64,000 nt of DNA from Microbacterium thalassium. GTDB taxonomy: Bacteria > Actinomycetota > Actinomycetes > Actinomycetales > Microbacteriaceae. The translations under genes were made by a program, and so were the position numbers. Positions 50,913 through 59,521 of this stretch are shown here, piece by piece (within the stretch, counting starts at the first letter, position 1; every line of letters starts with the position of its first letter). The DNA is taken from NCBI RefSeq assembly GCF_014208045.1, contig NZ_JACHML010000001.1, positions 2,294,001 to 2,358,000 on the forward strand, read 5' to 3'. The notes beneath the pieces were generated by a model. The model was not told the origin of the DNA. It did no database searches and saw nothing but the letters and a program-made list of their open reading frames with translations.

Positions 50913-51298
50913 TCAGGTCTGCACCGCGCGGCGACGTGTCCCGCGCGTCGCCGCCGCACTGATCGCCACTGACCATCCGCCCAGGGAAGCTCCCGCTGCC
51001 GTCCCGGCGATCCGAAAGATCGGGCTGAGCGCATGCGGCCAGGTGGCGTGCCCCGGGGCGAGAACGAGGACGAGGACGACCGCGGCACCGATTGCGACAC
51101 CCGTTCGAGCCAGACGGAGGCGGGCATCCACACAACAGCGCCGGCCAGGGCGAACGCGCCCGCCAACCCGACCAGCACGCCGACCGCAGACCCGACGGAC
51201 ATGTCCCACTGACTGATCGGACCGCTGACCGCCAGGGTCCCGACCAGAGGAGCCGCACCCCAGACCGGGATGCCCCAGGCGAACTCGCGCCTGCGCAT
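50913..51298 (-). pseudogene. frameshifted small membrane protein gene
   Basis: Starts at an ATG (MRRREFAWGIPVWG) and runs in one frame through two hydrophobic segments, to about ASVWLER. The membrane-protein character then continues in the next frame (TGVAIGAAVVLVLVLAPGHATWPHALSPIF...) to a stop at 50913. The switch lies near 51105-51125. A single one-base change would give an intact protein of about 128 residues with four membrane spans. Either a recent pseudogene or an assembly error. No family recognised. It fills most of the 600-base gap between the flavin reductase and dodecin genes. Confidence 0.55.
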
Positions 51299-51480
51299 GA
51301 CGCGAGTGTGGCATGAGCGAAGCGCGAGGAACGTGAATCTCCGGTGAACGTCAACCCGGCCAGTGCCCCTCCTCCCAAGACGGCGGCGCGCTATGCCCAG
51401 CGCCGCAGGTGCACCCCTTTCCCGCGTGCGCGTCGGCGAGGAGGATGGAGTCGTCATCATCCAGCGACAAAGGGGTTGAG

Positions 51481-51687
51481 ATGAGCGTCTACCGAGTGAT
51501 CGATGTCGTCGGCACGAGTGCAACGTCCTGGGAGGAGGCGGCGCGGGAGGCGATCACCACCGCCGGTGGATCGCTGCACGACCTGCGCGTCGCCGAGGTG
51601 GCGAAGCAGGACATCGCCATCGCCGACGACGGGACCCTGCTGTTCCGGTCCCGGATCCAGCTCTCGTTCAAGTACGCGCCCGAGTAG
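51481..51687 (+). CDS. dodecin family flavin-binding protein
   Basis: 68 residues with the dodecin beta-alpha-beta-beta fold: SVYRVIDVVGTSATSWEEAAREAITTA, then LHDLRVAEVAKQDIAI and FRSRIQLSFKYAPE. Dodecins form hollow dodecamers that store flavins, FMN or FAD in actinobacteria, and protect the cell from free flavin. It lies 600 bases from the flavin reductase gene on the same strand, possibly a flavin-handling neighbourhood. AAAGGGG precedes the ATG. Confidence 0.93.
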   Translation: MSVYRVIDVVGTSATSWEEAAREAITTAGGSLHDLRVAEVAKQDIAIADDGTLLFRSRIQLSFKYAPE

Positions 51688-51790
51688 GCCGATATCCGGC
51701 TGCTCCGCCCCGGTCGACCCGTCCCCACGAGGATGGGTCGTGCCGGGAACGGAGCTCGCACACGCGCACGCGGGTCGGATGCGGGAGCCT

Positions 51791-51796
51791 TAGGTT
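51791..51796 (+). promoter_or_regulatory. -10 hexamer of a leaderless promoter
   Basis: TAGGTT, six bases, then the GTG of the acetyltransferase gene at 51803. Confidence 0.55.
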
Positions 51797-51802
51797 GGGT
51801 GT

Positions 51803-52402
51803 GTGAGCCCAGCACCGTTCCTCGACAAGCCGACTCTCGAGGGCGAGCGTGCGCTCCTCCGCCCGTTCACTCCGCGCGACATCGCGGCGATGGGGCCCGT
51901 CCTGGCTGACGCCGAGGTGCTGAAGCTCACCGGGAGCGTCCACACGACGGCGGAGACGCTCGCGCAGTCCGACGAGCTCGATGCCCGCACGCAGCAGTGG
52001 TACGAGACGCGAGAGGCGCAGCCCGACCGGCTCGACCTCGCCATCGTCGACCGCGCCACGGGGGTCTGCGTCGGCGAGGCCGTGCTCAACGAATGGAGCG
52101 AGCCCGACGCCTCGTGCAACTTCCGCATCCTCATCGGCGCGGCCGGGCGCGGTAAGGGCCTGGGTCTCGAGGCGACGCGGATGCTGCTGGACCATGCGTT
52201 CCGGTCGACCGATCTCAACCGCATCGAGCTCGAGGTGTACGACTTCAACCCCCGCGCGCGGCACGTGTACCGGCGGGCGGGGTTCGTCGAGGAGGGGCGG
52301 CGCCGGCAGGCGTTCACGTTCGACGGCATCCGCATCGACGCGATCGTCATGTCGATGCTCCGCGACGACTGGATCGACCGTCAGCGCACGAGCGGTGACT
52401 GA
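51803..52402 (+). CDS. GNAT-family N-acetyltransferase (RimJ/RimL type)
   Basis: 199 residues. The fold begins TLEGERALLRPFTPRDIAAM as in RimJ/RimL-like enzymes; motif A for acetyl-CoA binding is GAAGRGKGLGLEATRMLLDHAF (Q/R-x-x-G-x-G/A), followed by NRIELEVYDFNPRARHVYRRAGF. Acetyl acceptor unknown. GTG start fixed by the leaderless -10 box six bases upstream. Confidence 0.9.
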   Translation: MSPAPFLDKPTLEGERALLRPFTPRDIAAMGPVLADAEVLKLTGSVHTTAETLAQSDELDARTQQWYETREAQPDRLDLAIVDRATGVCVGEAVLNEWSEPDASCNFRILIGAAGRGKGLGLEATRMLLDHAFRSTDLNRIELEVYDFNPRARHVYRRAGFVEEGRRRQAFTFDGIRIDAIVMSMLRDDWIDRQRTSGD

Positions 52403-52514
52403 CGGGCCGACCACTGAGTGCTCGTCGAGCGCTCCGTCCAGCGCCTCTCGCGCGACACCCGTCCGTCGGTGATCCCGATCGACGCCGACATCCGGCAAGG
52501 CCGCCGGAACGGGT

Positions 52515-52520
52515 TAGGGT
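52515..52520 (+). promoter_or_regulatory. -10 hexamer of a leaderless promoter
   Basis: TAGGGT, six bases, then GTG at 52527. This favours the second of two tandem GTG codons as the start of the AlbA_2 gene. Confidence 0.5.
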
Positions 52521-52526
52521 CGGGTG

Positions 52527-53399
52527 GTGTCCGACAACGTCCTCGCCACCGCGCCGCCGTGGGCCGTCGCCGTGGTCATCCTCGGCGCGGTGCTCGTCGC
52601 CCTCGTCTTCTCGGGGATCGCACGTCTGCTTCTGCGCGGGCGCGCGCGTCTGCGCACGTCTACGGCCATCCTGCTCTCCCTCCTCGGGATCGTCGTGGGG
52701 CTCCTCGTCGCGCAGCTGATCGATCCCGAACCCCGCCTGGGAAGCCCGCTGGTACTGGTGACCACGCTCGGGATGGCGGTCCTGTCCATCGGCGTCTACG
52801 GCGCGGTCGCCGCCCACCTGCAGCGCCCCACCCGGGCGAGCATCGTCCAGCTGATGCGCGCCGGCGAGTCCGACCAGGTCGAGTTCAAGTCGACCGCGCG
52901 CATCAACCTGCACACGGGCAAGAAGGACGACCGCATGGAGCAGGTCATCGCCAAGACGGTCGCGGCGTTCCTGAACGCGGACGGCGGCGCACTGCTCATC
53001 GGCGTCGACGACTCCGGTGCCGCCCTCGGCCTGGACGCCGATCTCGCGACCCTGCGCACGCCCGACCTCGATCGCTACGAACTGTGGCTGCGAGATCTCA
53101 TGACGACCTCGCTCGGCACCGCGGCGGCATCTCTCGTGCGCGTGGACTTCGCCGACGTGCCGGCGGACGAGGGACACCGCACCGTGTGCCGCGTGGAGAT
53201 GTCCGCGTCACCGCGGCCGGTCTACCTGCGAGCGGGCAAGTCGGCCGACCCGGAGCTGTGGGTGCGCGCGGGCAACTCCACGCGCAAGCTCGCCGTCGAC
53301 GAAGCTGCCGCGTACATCATCCACCGGTGGCCCCTCGGCGTGGGGTCCAACGTCGCCGCGCAGTTCCGGGCTGCAGTGCGATTCTCCGAGGACCGCTGA
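52527..53399 (+). CDS. membrane-anchored AlbA_2 (Schlafen-like) domain protein
   Basis: 290 residues. Three membrane spans lie in the first 100 residues (WAVAVVILGAVLVALVFSGIA, ILLSLLGIVVGLLVAQ, VLVTTLGMAVLSIGVYGAV). A cytoplasmic AlbA_2 domain follows from about residue 110: ESDQVEFKSTARINLHTG, AKTVAAFLNADGGALLIGVDDSG and a C-terminal VYLRAGKSADPELWVRAGNST. AlbA_2 domains bind nucleic acids or nucleotides and usually occur in soluble proteins, so the membrane anchor is unusual. Function unknown. Tandem GTG codons at 52524 and 52527; the promoter spacing favours 52527. Confidence 0.82.
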   Translation: MSDNVLATAPPWAVAVVILGAVLVALVFSGIARLLLRGRARLRTSTAILLSLLGIVVGLLVAQLIDPEPRLGSPLVLVTTLGMAVLSIGVYGAVAAHLQRPTRASIVQLMRAGESDQVEFKSTARINLHTGKKDDRMEQVIAKTVAAFLNADGGALLIGVDDSGAALGLDADLATLRTPDLDRYELWLRDLMTTSLGTAAASLVRVDFADVPADEGHRTVCRVEMSASPRPVYLRAGKSADPELWVRAGNSTRKLAVDEAAAYIIHRWPLGVGSNVAAQFRAAVRFSEDR

Positions 53400-53452
53400 C
53401 AGGCGCACCGCCCGCTTGCGGCACACCCCTCGTGGGCGTGGCGCCCGCGGCG

Positions 53453-53458
53453 TAGCGT
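53453..53458 (+). promoter_or_regulatory. -10 hexamer of a leaderless promoter
   Basis: TAGCGT, six bases, then the ATG of the phosphoribosyltransferase gene at 53465. Confidence 0.55.
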
Positions 53459-53464
53459 GGCGAT

Positions 53465-54088
53465 ATGGCGCTGTTCGCCGATCGAGGGGCGGCCGGGGAC
53501 GACCTCGCCTCGGCTCTGGAGGCCTGGCGCGGTTCGGATGCCGTCGTCTTCGGCATCCCCCGCGGCGGGGTGGTGGTGGCGGCTCGCGTCGCCCGGGCAC
53601 TCGAGCTGCCGCTCGACGTCGCCGTCGTGCGCAAGATCGGCACGCCGGCGCACGAGGAGTACGCGGTCGGCGCGATCGCCGAAGGCGTGCGGGTCCTGGA
53701 CGAGAGCGCGGCCGGCGGCGTCAGCGACGAAGACCTTGAGGCCGTGGAAGAGACCGAACGGCGGGAACTCGCCCGCCGAACGAGGGTATTCCCTCGCCGC
53801 GTGACCGATCTCTCGGGCCGCGCGGCGCTCGTCGTCGACGACGGCGTCGCCACCGGCGCCACCGCGACGGCGGCCTGCCTCGCCCTGCGCGCCGAGGGCG
53901 CGGCGCGGATCGTGCTGGCGTCTCCGGTCGCCCCGGCCTCCTGGCATCCGTCCGCCGACGCCGTGGACGAGTACGTGTGCCTGCACCCGGCAGCGGACTT
54001 CTGGGCCGTCGGGCAGTACTACGACGACTTCACCCAGACGAGCGACGAGGAGGTCATCGGACTGCTGTCCGACGACCTCCCCGCGTGA
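53465..54088 (+). CDS. phosphoribosyltransferase-fold protein
   Basis: 207 residues of the type I PRTase fold. The PRPP-binding loop ALVVDDGVATGATATAA is intact, and the N-terminal FGIPRGGVVVAARVARALELPLDVAVVRKIG is the hallmark of a widespread predicted PRTase family often encoded beside dienelactone-hydrolase or stress proteins. The substrate base is unknown, and some members have been proposed to be nucleotide-binding regulators. ATG start set by the leaderless -10 box. Confidence 0.88.
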   Translation: MALFADRGAAGDDLASALEAWRGSDAVVFGIPRGGVVVAARVARALELPLDVAVVRKIGTPAHEEYAVGAIAEGVRVLDESAAGGVSDEDLEAVEETERRELARRTRVFPRRVTDLSGRAALVVDDGVATGATATAACLALRAEGAARIVLASPVAPASWHPSADAVDEYVCLHPAADFWAVGQYYDDFTQTSDEEVIGLLSDDLPA

Positions 54089-54110
54089 TCACGTCTCGCG
54101 CCGCGGCTGC

Positions 54111-55784
54111 TCAGCCGACCAGCGCGGTGCGCAGCGTGTCGAGGCCGACGCTGCCGATGTTCAGCGCCCGCTTGTGGAACGCCTTGATCGAGAAGTCGTC
54201 GCCCTCGCGCTCGGCGACCTCGTCGCGCAGCTGCTCCCAGATGCGCTGCCCCACCTTGTAGCTGGGGGCCTGGCCCGGCCAGCCGAGGTAGCGGTTCACC
54301 TCGAACCGGACGAAGGCGTCGGGCATGTTGACGTTGGCGCGCATGAACTCCAGCGCGTAGTCGGCATCCCACGTCCCCTGTCCGTCGGGGCGCGGCTTGC
54401 CCAGGTGCACACCGATGTCGAGGACCACGCGCGCGGCGCGCATGCGCTGACCGTCGAGCATCCCCAGGCGATCGGCCGGGTCGTCGAGGTAGCCGAGCTG
54501 CTCCATGAGGCGCTCGGCGTACAGGGCCCACCCCTCGGCGTGCCCGCTGGTGCCGGCCAGCAGTCGACGCCACGAGTTCAGCTCGGCACGGTTGTAGACC
54601 TGCTGGGCGATCTGCAGGTGATGCCCGGGGACGCCCTCGTGGTAGACGGTGGTCAGCTCGCGCCACGTGTCGAACTCGGTGACCCCCTCGGGCACCGACC
54701 ACCACATGCGCCCGGGGCGCGAGAAGTCGTCGGTGGGACCGGTGTAGTAGATCCCGCCCTCCTGCGTCGGCGCGATCATGCACTCGAGCGCGCGGATGGG
54801 CTCGGGGATGTCGAAGTGGGTGCGGCCGAGCTCCTCGATCGCACGATCCGAGGTCTCCTGCATCCACTTCTGGAGGGCGTCGGTGCCGTGCAGCTTGTGC
54901 GAGGCGTCGGCCTCGAGGAACGCGACGGCCTCTTCGACGGTGGCGCCGGGCTTGATCTCGTTCGCGATCGACTCCTGCTCGGCGACCATGCGCGCGAGTT
55001 CCTCGACACCCCACTCGTACGTCTCGTCGAGGTCGACGGCGGCGCCGAGGAAGCGGCGCGAGTGAAGCGCGTAGAGGTCGCGGCCGACGGCGTCCTCCTC
55101 GCTCGCGGCCGGAGCGAGCTCGGTGCGCAGGATGTCGGCGAGCCGGTCGTATGCGACGCGCACCGCGTTGGCGTTGTCGGCGAGGTCGCGGGCGAGGGCG
55201 GCCGGCAGCTGGCCCTCCTTCGGCGCGGCGTTGCCGGCGAATTCGGCGAAGAAGCCGGACGGCGCCGTGTAGCGCTCGATCTGGGCGACGACCTCGAGGA
55301 CCTGGCGGCGTGCGGGGACGACATCCCCGGCGATCCCCGCGCGCAGCGTCTCGACGTAGCCGTCGAGGGCGGCCGGAAGCGCGCGCAGGCGCTTCGAGAC
55401 GACCTCCCAGTCGTCGGCGGTGTCGGTCGGCATCAGGTCGAACACGCCGCGCAGGTTCTGTGCGGGGCTCGCGATGACGTTCACATCGCGAAGATCCCAC
55501 TGCGCGTGGTGCAGCTCGAGCGAGAGCTCGAGGTCGCGCACGAGGTCGGTCTTGGTCACCTCGTCGATCGCGTCGACGGGCGTCGCCTCGCGCACGGCGC
55601 CGAGCGTGCGGCGGATCTCCTCCGCGACGCGCTCGTGTCCGGCCGGCGAGAGGTCCTCGAGGCGCTCGTTGTGCTCGGAGCGACCGATGTAGGTGGCGGT
55701 CGAGGGCGACAGATCGGCGACGGTGTCGACCCAGGCCTCGGCGATCGCGTCGATCTGCGACGGAGTACGGGAAGGGTTGGTCAT
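54111..55784 (-). CDS. DUF885 family zinc metallopeptidase-like protein
   Basis: 557 residues of the DUF885 family, largely helical and related to M32-type carboxypeptidases. The zinc motif is TVYHEGVPGHHLQI (HExxxHH variant, HEGVPGHH) with a downstream Glu in GHAEGWALYAERLM. There is no signal peptide, so it is cytoplasmic. Role probably peptide hydrolysis; not well characterised. ATG start six bases from a TAGGCT -10 box. It is transcribed towards the phosphoribosyltransferase gene. Confidence 0.9.
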   Translation of the reverse strand: MTNPSRTPSQIDAIAEAWVDTVADLSPSTATYIGRSEHNERLEDLSPAGHERVAEEIRRTLGAVREATPVDAIDEVTKTDLVRDLELSLELHHAQWDLRDVNVIASPAQNLRGVFDLMPTDTADDWEVVSKRLRALPAALDGYVETLRAGIAGDVVPARRQVLEVVAQIERYTAPSGFFAEFAGNAAPKEGQLPAALARDLADNANAVRVAYDRLADILRTELAPAASEEDAVGRDLYALHSRRFLGAAVDLDETYEWGVEELARMVAEQESIANEIKPGATVEEAVAFLEADASHKLHGTDALQKWMQETSDRAIEELGRTHFDIPEPIRALECMIAPTQEGGIYYTGPTDDFSRPGRMWWSVPEGVTEFDTWRELTTVYHEGVPGHHLQIAQQVYNRAELNSWRRLLAGTSGHAEGWALYAERLMEQLGYLDDPADRLGMLDGQRMRAARVVLDIGVHLGKPRPDGQGTWDADYALEFMRANVNMPDAFVRFEVNRYLGWPGQAPSYKVGQRIWEQLRDEVAEREGDDFSIKAFHKRALNIGSVGLDTLRTALVG

Positions 55785-55790
55785 CCTTCG

Positions 55791-55796
55791 AGCCTA
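55791..55796 (-). promoter_or_regulatory. -10 hexamer of a leaderless promoter
   Basis: TAGGCT on the minus strand, six bases, then the ATG of the DUF885 gene at 55784. Confidence 0.6.
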
Positions 55797-55831
55797 GCCG
55801 CCGCGGGACGCGGTCCCGTCACCGGCCGGAC

Positions 55832-58471
55832 TCAGTGCGCGGCCTCGTCCCAGTCCTCGCCGCGGCCGATCTGCACATCCAGTGGCACCGTCAGTTCGGC
55901 GGCATCGCCCATGCGATCGCGCACGATCCGCTCGGCCGCGTCCCACTCCCCCGGCGCGACCTCGACCACGAGCTCGTCGTGGATCTGCAGCAGGACGCGG
56001 GAGCGCATGTCGGCGTCGAGGAACTCGCGGTGGATCCGGAACAGCGCGATCTTCATGATGTCGGCGGCGCTGCCCTGGATGGGGGCGTTGAGCGCCGCGC
56101 GCTCGGCGTTCTCGCGCAGCACGCGGTTGGGGCTGCCGAGGTCGGGGAACGGCCGGCGTCGGCCGAAGATCGTCTCGGTGTAGCCGTCGATGCGCGCCTG
56201 CTCGACCGACGAGCGCAGATAGTCGCGCACGGCGCCGAAGCGCGCGAAGTACTCCAGCATGAGCTGCTTGGCCTCGGACTGCTCGATGCGCAGCTGCTTG
56301 GACAGTCCGAACGCCGACAGGCCGTAGACCAGGCCGTACGACATCGCCTTGACCTTGGTGCGCATCGCCGGTGTGACGTCCTCGGGCTCCACGCCGAACA
56401 CGCGTGCGCCGACGAAACGGTGCAGATCCTCGCCGGAGTTGAACGCCTCGATGAGGCCCGGATCCTCGGACAGATGCGCCATGATCCGCATCTCGATCTG
56501 CGAGTAGTCCGCCGTCAGCAGGGTCTCGTATCCCTCGCCCACCTCGAACGCGGCGCGGATGCGGCGGCTCTCGACCGTGCGCACGGGGATGTTCTGAAGA
56601 TTCGGGTCGGTGCTGCTCAGGCGGCCGGTCTGGCTGCCGGTCTGCACGTAGGTGGTGTGGATGCGTGCGTCGGCGGCGATCGAGCCGTCGAGCGACTCGA
56701 TGATCTGGCGCAGCTTGGTCGCTTCGCGGTGCTGGAGCAGCAGGTCCAGGAACGGGTGCGGGCTCTTCTCCTGCAGATCGGCGAGCACGGCGGCGTCCGT
56801 GGAGTAGCCGGTCTTGGTCTTGCGGGTCTTCGGCAGCCCGAGATCCTCGAAGAGCACCTCCTGCAGCTGCTTCGGCGAGCCGAGGTTGACCTCGCGGCCG
56901 ATCGTGGCGAAAGCCTCCTGGGCGATGCCGTCGGCCCGCCGGCCGAGCTCGCCCGAGAACTCCGAGAGCTTGTCGTGCGAGACCGCGACGCCCGCCAGCT
57001 CCATGTCGGCGAGGGCCTGGAGCGTGGGCAGCTCGATGTCGGTGAGGACGGATGCCACCGCGGCCGGCATCTCGGCGCGCAGTGCGTCGGCGACGCGCAG
57101 CGCGAACCACGCCAGCTGGCCCGGCGTGGCGCCTTCGGTCTCGGGCACGAGCTGGGTGGGGTCCGCCTCGGGGAGCTTCTCGTCCAGGTACCGCTCCACC
57201 AGGTCGGCGAGGGTCTTGTCGGGGAAGCTCGGCCGCACGAGCCATCCCGCGATGATCGGATCGAACGCCAGAGCGTCGAAGCGGATGCCGGCACGGCGCA
57301 GCGCCTTCACCTGAGGCTTCGCATCGCTCATGACCTTCGCCGCGGCCGAGGCCAGCCAGGGCCCGATGGCGGCGGCGAGCTCGTCGCTCCAGGTCGCCTC
57401 GGCCGCGGCGTCCGCCGTCGCGACGCCGATGCGCACGGGCAGACCGCCCTCGGTCACGACGGTGACGCCGACCTCGCCGGTCGCCCCCTCGACGAAGGCC
57501 AGCAGACCGGCGGCGTCGGGTTCGGCCGGCGCGGGCATCGACGCCGCGGGAGCCTGCTGGACCGGCGCCATCGCCTCGTCGACGCCGGCCGCCTCGAACA
57601 CGCGCGGCAGCAGCGTGCGGAACTCCAGCCGGGCGAAGATGTCGCGCACGGCCTGGGCGTCGAGGGGGCGGACCGCCAGCTCGTCCACCGTCACCGGGAG
57701 CTCGACGTCGCGCAGCAGGCTGTTGAGCGCCCGGTTGCGGCGGACGTCGTCGAGGTGCTCGCGCAGGTTGCCGCCCACGACGCCCTTGATCTCGCCGGAG
57801 CGCTCGAGCAGTTCGTCGAGCGTGCCGAACTGGGTCAGCCACTTCACGGCGGTCTTCTCCCCCACCTTGGGCACGCCCGGGAGGTTGTCGCTGGTCTCGC
57901 CGACGAGGGCCGCGATGTCGGGGTACTGGGCGGGCGGCAGACCGTACTTCTCGACCACGGCAGCCGGGTCGTAGCGCTTGAGCTGCGACACGCCCTGCAC
58001 GTTCGGGTAGAGGAGCGTGATGTCGTCGTTCACGAGCTGGATCGTGTCGCGGTCGCCCGAGCACACCAGGACCTCGTACCCGCGCTCGGCGCCCTGCGTG
58101 GCGAGCGTGGCGAGGATGTCGTCGGCCTCGATGTCCTCCTTCTGCAGGACCGTGATGCCCATCGCGTCCAGACAGTCCTGCAGGAGCGGGATCTGCCCCT
58201 TGAACTCCGCGGGCGTCTCGGAGCGGTTCGCCTTGTACTCGGCGTACTCGCGCGTGCGGAACGACTGACGGGACGTGTCGAAGGCGACCGCCATGTGCGT
58301 CGGGCGCTCGGCCTTGATGAGGTTGACCAGCATCGCCAGGAACCCGTAGATGCCGTTGGTGTGCTGGCCGTCCTTGGTCGAGAAGTTGTCGATCGGAAGG
58401 GCGTAGAACGCCCGATACGCCAGCGAGTGGCCGTCGACGACCAGGAGGGTAGGCTTTGCGGAGTCCGTCAC
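55832..58471 (-). CDS. polA: DNA polymerase I
   Basis: 879 residues, full length for Pol I. 1-290: 5'-3' exonuclease/flap endonuclease (LLVVDGHSLAYRAFYALP, VCSGDRDTIQLV). 310-480: 3'-5' exonuclease-like domain in which the metal-binding DxE motif is replaced (GLLAFVEGATGEVGV), so proofreading is probably lost, as in other actinobacterial Pol I. 490-879: polymerase with motif A DYSQIEMRIMAHLS, the O-helix KAMSYGLVYGLSAFGL and motif C QIHDELVVEV. It fills gaps in repair and lagging-strand synthesis. GTG start with a TAGGCT leaderless -10 box. Confidence 0.97.
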   Translation of the reverse strand: MTDSAKPTLLVVDGHSLAYRAFYALPIDNFSTKDGQHTNGIYGFLAMLVNLIKAERPTHMAVAFDTSRQSFRTREYAEYKANRSETPAEFKGQIPLLQDCLDAMGITVLQKEDIEADDILATLATQGAERGYEVLVCSGDRDTIQLVNDDITLLYPNVQGVSQLKRYDPAAVVEKYGLPPAQYPDIAALVGETSDNLPGVPKVGEKTAVKWLTQFGTLDELLERSGEIKGVVGGNLREHLDDVRRNRALNSLLRDVELPVTVDELAVRPLDAQAVRDIFARLEFRTLLPRVFEAAGVDEAMAPVQQAPAASMPAPAEPDAAGLLAFVEGATGEVGVTVVTEGGLPVRIGVATADAAAEATWSDELAAAIGPWLASAAAKVMSDAKPQVKALRRAGIRFDALAFDPIIAGWLVRPSFPDKTLADLVERYLDEKLPEADPTQLVPETEGATPGQLAWFALRVADALRAEMPAAVASVLTDIELPTLQALADMELAGVAVSHDKLSEFSGELGRRADGIAQEAFATIGREVNLGSPKQLQEVLFEDLGLPKTRKTKTGYSTDAAVLADLQEKSPHPFLDLLLQHREATKLRQIIESLDGSIAADARIHTTYVQTGSQTGRLSSTDPNLQNIPVRTVESRRIRAAFEVGEGYETLLTADYSQIEMRIMAHLSEDPGLIEAFNSGEDLHRFVGARVFGVEPEDVTPAMRTKVKAMSYGLVYGLSAFGLSKQLRIEQSEAKQLMLEYFARFGAVRDYLRSSVEQARIDGYTETIFGRRRPFPDLGSPNRVLRENAERAALNAPIQGSAADIMKIALFRIHREFLDADMRSRVLLQIHDELVVEVAPGEWDAAERIVRDRMGDAAELTVPLDVQIGRGEDWDEAAH

Positions 58472-58477
58472 CCCGAC

Positions 58478-58483
58478 AGCCTA
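58478..58483 (-). promoter_or_regulatory. -10 hexamer of a leaderless promoter
   Basis: TAGGCT on the minus strand, six bases, then the GTG of polA at 58471. Confidence 0.6.
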
Positions 58484-58527
58484 GTCCGGGCCCCGGACGC
58501 CCCGTCCGCCCCTCCCCGAAGGTGACC

Positions 58528-58980
58528 ATGACCGAGCACGCCCCCGCGAACGTCAACGGACTCGAGTGGGCCGCCCGGCGCGGGCTCGGCGCGCTCGCGG
58601 ACAAGATGGGCATGCGGTTCACGGAGTTCACCGTCGACCGTGCGGTCGCCACGATGCCGGTCGAGGGCAACACGCAGCCGGTCGGGCTCATGCACGGCGG
58701 CGCATACGTCGTGCTGGGCGAGTCGCTCGGTTCGATGTCGGCGAACCTGTACGCGGGTCCCGGGCGCCTCGCGGTCGGCGTCGACATCAACGCCACGCAC
58801 ACGCGGTCGGCGACGTCCGGCCTCGTGACGGCGGTGTGCACGCCGGTCCACCTCGGACGGTCGCTGACGGTGCACGAGATCGTCGTCACCGACGATCAGG
58901 GACGCCGCTGCTCCACCATCCGCATCACGAACATGATCAAGGACGTCGAGAGCGCGACGTCCCCGGCACCCACGGCGTAG
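58528..58980 (+). CDS. PaaI-family hot-dog thioesterase
   Basis: 150 residues with the single hot-dog fold of PaaI/YbdB-type acyl-CoA thioesterases: MPVEGNTQPVGLMHGGAYVVLGESLGSMSA holds the catalytic/CoA-binding HGG region, followed by GVDINATHTRSATSG. It should hydrolyse a short or aromatic acyl-CoA; substrate unknown. Diverges from polA. The ATG at 58528 is chosen because GAAGGTGA lies upstream and the preceding in-frame residues are unlike the family. Confidence 0.9.
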   Translation: MTEHAPANVNGLEWAARRGLGALADKMGMRFTEFTVDRAVATMPVEGNTQPVGLMHGGAYVVLGESLGSMSANLYAGPGRLAVGVDINATHTRSATSGLVTAVCTPVHLGRSLTVHEIVVTDDQGRRCSTIRITNMIKDVESATSPAPTA

Positions 58981-59068
58981 ACGGCGTCGCCGACGGGCGC
59001 GGTCCGACCGCGCTCCGCGGAGGACCTTCGGCCTTGCGCGACCGCCGGCGGCGAGGTCGAATCCAGGC

Positions 59069-59509
59069 ATGGGGTCGAGCGAGGTCGTCTACGCGGTGAG
59101 CGCTCTGGCGTTCCAGACCGTTCTCGTCGTCCACTTCGCCGTGCGCCTGATCAGCCTCGACATCGCCGTCCGCCTCGGGTGGATCGTGTACGCCCTGTCG
59201 ATCCCGGCCGCCGGCGTCGGTATCGCGCTGCTCGTCGCGGGAGCCGACTGGTCGTTCGCACTCGCCGGGCTCCTCTTCCTGGTCTGGGCGACATTCGGAT
59301 TCGTCGTGGAGTACGTCCTGCGCATCTCCTGGCGGTCGCCGATCAGGTGGGGTGTGTTCGTCCCCTACGTCGTGCTGTATCTGGCGACGGCGATGTTCTA
59401 CTGGTGGCCGCTCGCGTCCATCAGCCGCGCGCTGTGGTTCACGGCCGGCGGCCTGTTCGTGGTCGCGACCGCGCTCAACGTCGCATCCCACCGACGCGTG
59501 CGCCGCTGA
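59069..59509 (+). CDS. hypothetical four-span membrane protein
   Basis: 146 residues with four clear hydrophobic segments (about 8-28, 37-58, 62-84 and 100-140, the last probably two spans). It has an aromatic-rich part (FVPYVVLYLATAMFYWWPL) and a basic end (SHRRVRR). No domain is recognised. Codon use is like that of its neighbours. No clear ribosome site or -10 box was found, so the start is less certain. It converges on the ANTAR regulator gene with 12 bases between stops. Confidence 0.7.
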   Translation: MGSSEVVYAVSALAFQTVLVVHFAVRLISLDIAVRLGWIVYALSIPAAGVGIALLVAGADWSFALAGLLFLVWATFGFVVEYVLRISWRSPIRWGVFVPYVVLYLATAMFYWWPLASISRALWFTAGGLFVVATALNVASHRRVRR

Positions 59510-59521
59510 GCGGGCGCCGCG

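Noticed and set aside
39960..54088. Prophage or genomic island boundaries around the accessory region
   Set aside because: No integrase, attachment repeat or phage gene was seen, and base composition does not shift clearly; the toxin-antitoxin pair alone is not enough.
55835..58525. 896-codon open frame on the plus strand opposite polA
   Set aside because: Shadow of polA for the same reason; no recognisable motif and no ribosome site.
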